From positions 95,628,948-95,692,947 of the forward strand of contig OX393551.1 of NCBI GenBank assembly GCA_947650365.1: a stretch of DNA of 64,000 bases. The letters run 5' to 3'. The stretch comes from Chamaelirium japonicum. Its lineage: Eukaryota; Streptophyta; Magnoliopsida; Liliales; Melanthiaceae. Below, in pieces: positions 61,601-64,000 of the stretch; the first letter of the stretch is position 1; every line of letters begins with the position of its first letter. A model generated the notes under the pieces. The model ran no database searches, was not told the origin of the DNA, and saw nothing but the letters and a program-made list of their open reading frames with translations. The position numbers and the translations under genes are program-made.

Positions 61601-64000
61601 ATGATTTTATAAAAACTTAATTATTAAATTATCTAATTATTAAATTATTTAATAATTAATAAATAATTTTAGTAACATTACTATGATAATCATAATAACG
61701 TTGAGATGATACTATTGAGAAGTGTTGTTTTGGAATTTAGATTCCTTCTTACTTCACACTTATATCTATGACGAATGGAGTAAAGCAAGACTTCTCTCTT
61801 CTCTCTTCATTTATCTCTTCATTCTCCTTTCTTTTCTTCTCTCTTTTATATCTTCGTATCTCTCTATATTTTCTTCTCTCTTTTGTCTTTGTTTCTTTTT
61901 CCCATAGATTGTTTAGGCCCTAAGTTAGCTTACCCTATAAATAATATACGACCCCTTTAGGGTAGGGCACATTTGATGGCTCTCTCTTTCTTCTATCTCA
62001 AAACACGTTATCAGCATGAACATATCGAGCCCAACCGACCAGTCACAAGAAAACAGAAAGAGAAATAAAGATAAAAGAGAGAAAAGAAGAGAGAAGATAA
62101 CGGAGAGATAAACGAAGAGAGAAGACAGAAGAAGATAGAACAGAACGGAGAGATAAATGAAGAGAGAAGAGAGAAGAAGTCCCACTCCAGTCCATTAACC
62201 ACGGGTATAGGTGTGAAGTATGAAGAAATCTAAATTCCAAAACTCTACTTCTTAATATTTATACGACCCCTTTAGGGTGGGGCTCGTTTGACGGCTCTCT
62301 CTTTCTCCCATCTCATAACACGTTATCGGCATGAACCTATTGAGCCCAACCGATCAGTCGCAAAAAAACGAAAAAAGAAATGAAGATAGAAGTGGAGTTT
62401 TGGAATTTAGATTCCTTCTTACTTCACAACTATACCCGTGGTTAATGGACTGGAGCAGGACTTCATCTCTCTTCTCTCTTTATTTATCTCTCTATTCTCT
62501 TCTTTCTCTTCTTCTCTCTCTTCTGTCTTCATTTCTCTCTCCGTTTCTTATGACTGGTCAGTTGGGCTCGATATATTCGTGCTGATAACATGTTGTGAGA
62601 TGGGAGAAAGAAAGAGCCGTCTAACGTGCCCTACCCTAAAGGGGTCGTATATTATTTATATGGTAAGTATTGTGAGATGGGAGAATGAGAGAGCCATCAA
62701 TCATGCCCCACCCTAAACAAGTCGTATAAATATTAAGAAGTAGAGATTTAGAATTTAGATTCCTTCTTACTTTACACCTGTACCCGTGGCCAATGGACTA
62801 GAGCAGAACTTCTTCTCTCTTCGTTTATCTCTCCATTCTATTCTCTATTCTTCTCTCTCTTTTGTCTTTGTTTCTCTCTCTGTTTTTTTCACAATCATAT
62901 ATTAGTAAAATAACATAGAGCAGGACTTCTTTTCTCTTCTCTCTTTATTTATCTCTCCATTCTCTTATCTCTTCTCATAACATGATATCTACACGAACAT
63001 GTCGAGCCCAGCAGACCAGTTATAATAGAGAAAGAAACAAAGAGAGAAGAGAGAGAAGAAGAGAAAAGAGAATAAAGAGATAAACGAAGAGAGAAGAGAG
63101 AGAAAGTCATACTCCAGTCTATTGGCCATGGGTATAGCTATGAAGTAAGAAGAAATTTAAATTCTAAAACTCTACTTTGCAATATTTATACGATCGTTTT
63201 AGGGGGGGGCATATTTGACGGCTCTCCCTCTCTTCCATCTCACAACACGTTATCAGTACGAACATGTCAATCCCAGCCGACCAGTCATAAGAAAACGAAC
63301 ATAGAAACAAAGACAAAAAACAAAAGAAGAGAGAAGAAAACGGAGAGATAAATAAAGATAGAAGGGAGAAGAAGTCCTACTCCAGTCGAAAACTCTATAG
63401 TAGAGAGAAAAGAAAAAAGAATAAAACAGAGAGATAAATGAAGAGAGAAGAGAGAAGAAGTCCTGCTCCAATCCATTAGCCACGGGTATAGGTGTGAAGT
63501 AAGAAGAAATCTAAATTCAAAATCTCTACTTCTGTCTTTGTTTCTCTCTCCGTTTTTTTGGGACAGGTCGGTTGGGCTTGATATATTCGTGCTGATAACG
63601 TGTTGTGAGATAGGACAAAGAGAGACCCGTCAAACATGCCCCACAATAAAGGGGTCGTATAAATATTAAGAAGTGGAGTTTTAGAATTTAGATTCTTACT
63701 TACTTCGCACCTATACTCGTGACCAATGGACTGGAGTAGGGCTTCTTCTCTTTTCTCTCTTTATTTATCTCTCTATTATCTTCTCTATTCTTCTCTCTCT
63801 TCTGTCTTTGTTTCTCTCTCCGTTTTTTTGCGACTGGTCGGCTGGGCTCGACATGTTCATACTGATAACGTATTGTGAGAAGAGAGAAGAAGAGAGAATA
63901 GAGAAGAAGTCAAAAACTCCACTTCTTAATAATATAATTAAATCTCTATATTCTCTTCTCTCTTCTCCCATGGATTAGGGTTTCCTATAGATTGCTTAGG
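58640..64000. repeat. Host repeat field, right block, part 3
   Basis: Module family again, with forward cores near 58695, 59310, 59670, 60075, 62005, 62320, 62990 and 63250 and reverse cores near 59905, 60455, 62555, 63570 and 63835. Short AT-rich spacers lie at 60530-60705, 61130-61290 and 61520-61695. Subrepeats of about 150-170 bp, each with a polypurine part and a CCATTGGCCACGGGTATAGG end, appear in tandem at 60705-61100. No gene; the window ends inside a forward copy. Confidence 0.8.

Noticed and set aside
1-64000. CCCTAAA-like sequence in the host module as interstitial telomere repeat
   Set aside because: Only single ACCCTAAAGGGG motifs occur, never tandem CCCTAAA runs.

Overview
This window is plant nuclear DNA made almost entirely of nested transposable elements and repeats. 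No ordinary host gene, tRNA, rRNA or CRISPR array was found. The organism is an angiosperm: the window carries an En/Spm (CACTA) element with TNP2-type transposase and a Ty3/gypsy Tat-lineage retrotransposon with a second RNase H domain and an antisense extra gene. I cannot name the species or decide between monocot and dicot.

Layout. (1) Positions 1-12655, 27673-29225 and 44133-64000 are one 'host' repeat field. A short module family, with about 40 recognisable core copies in each orientation, is mixed with polypurine/polypyrimidine tracts and AT-rich spacers. (2) A 15-kb CACTA element (12656-27672) sits inside one copy of that module; the interrupted copy resumes on the far side, with a 3-bp target duplication (AGT/ATT). 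It carries, on the minus strand, a broken TNP2-like transposase gene (26035-22430) and a TNPA-like second gene (22188-20495). It also carries a 6.9-kb array of about 38 copies of a 181-bp satellite, apparently inside the last intron of the TNPA-like gene. (3) A PIF/Harbinger-like element (29226-44132; 24-bp terminal inverted repeats, TTA duplication) sits in another module copy. Inside it are a 483-bp hAT-type MITE (29562-30044, 8-bp duplication) and a complete 13.15-kb Tat-type LTR retrotransposon (30120-43272, 717-bp LTRs, perfect ACCCT duplication).

Retrotransposon. Gag-pol runs on the minus strand (42393 to 36515) and is inactivated by about nine stop codons and a frameshift. The LTRs differ at about 20 of 717 sites, so the insertion is young on a genome scale. 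On the opposite strand, between pol and the 3' LTR, lies a three-exon gene (33105-35955) preceded by its own TATA box and a perfect G-box palindrome. Upstream of that promoter are about 14-15 copies of a 118-bp repeat rich in paired W-box-like palindromes.

Most interesting points: satellite amplification inside a transposon intron; the antisense gene with a self-contained promoter and repeat array; and the host repeat field, whose most conserved 14-mer looks like a half-tRNA primer-binding site and which forms several long inverted repeats. All coding genes here are transposon genes and nearly all are visibly degenerate. I found nothing resembling a new defence or metabolic system.
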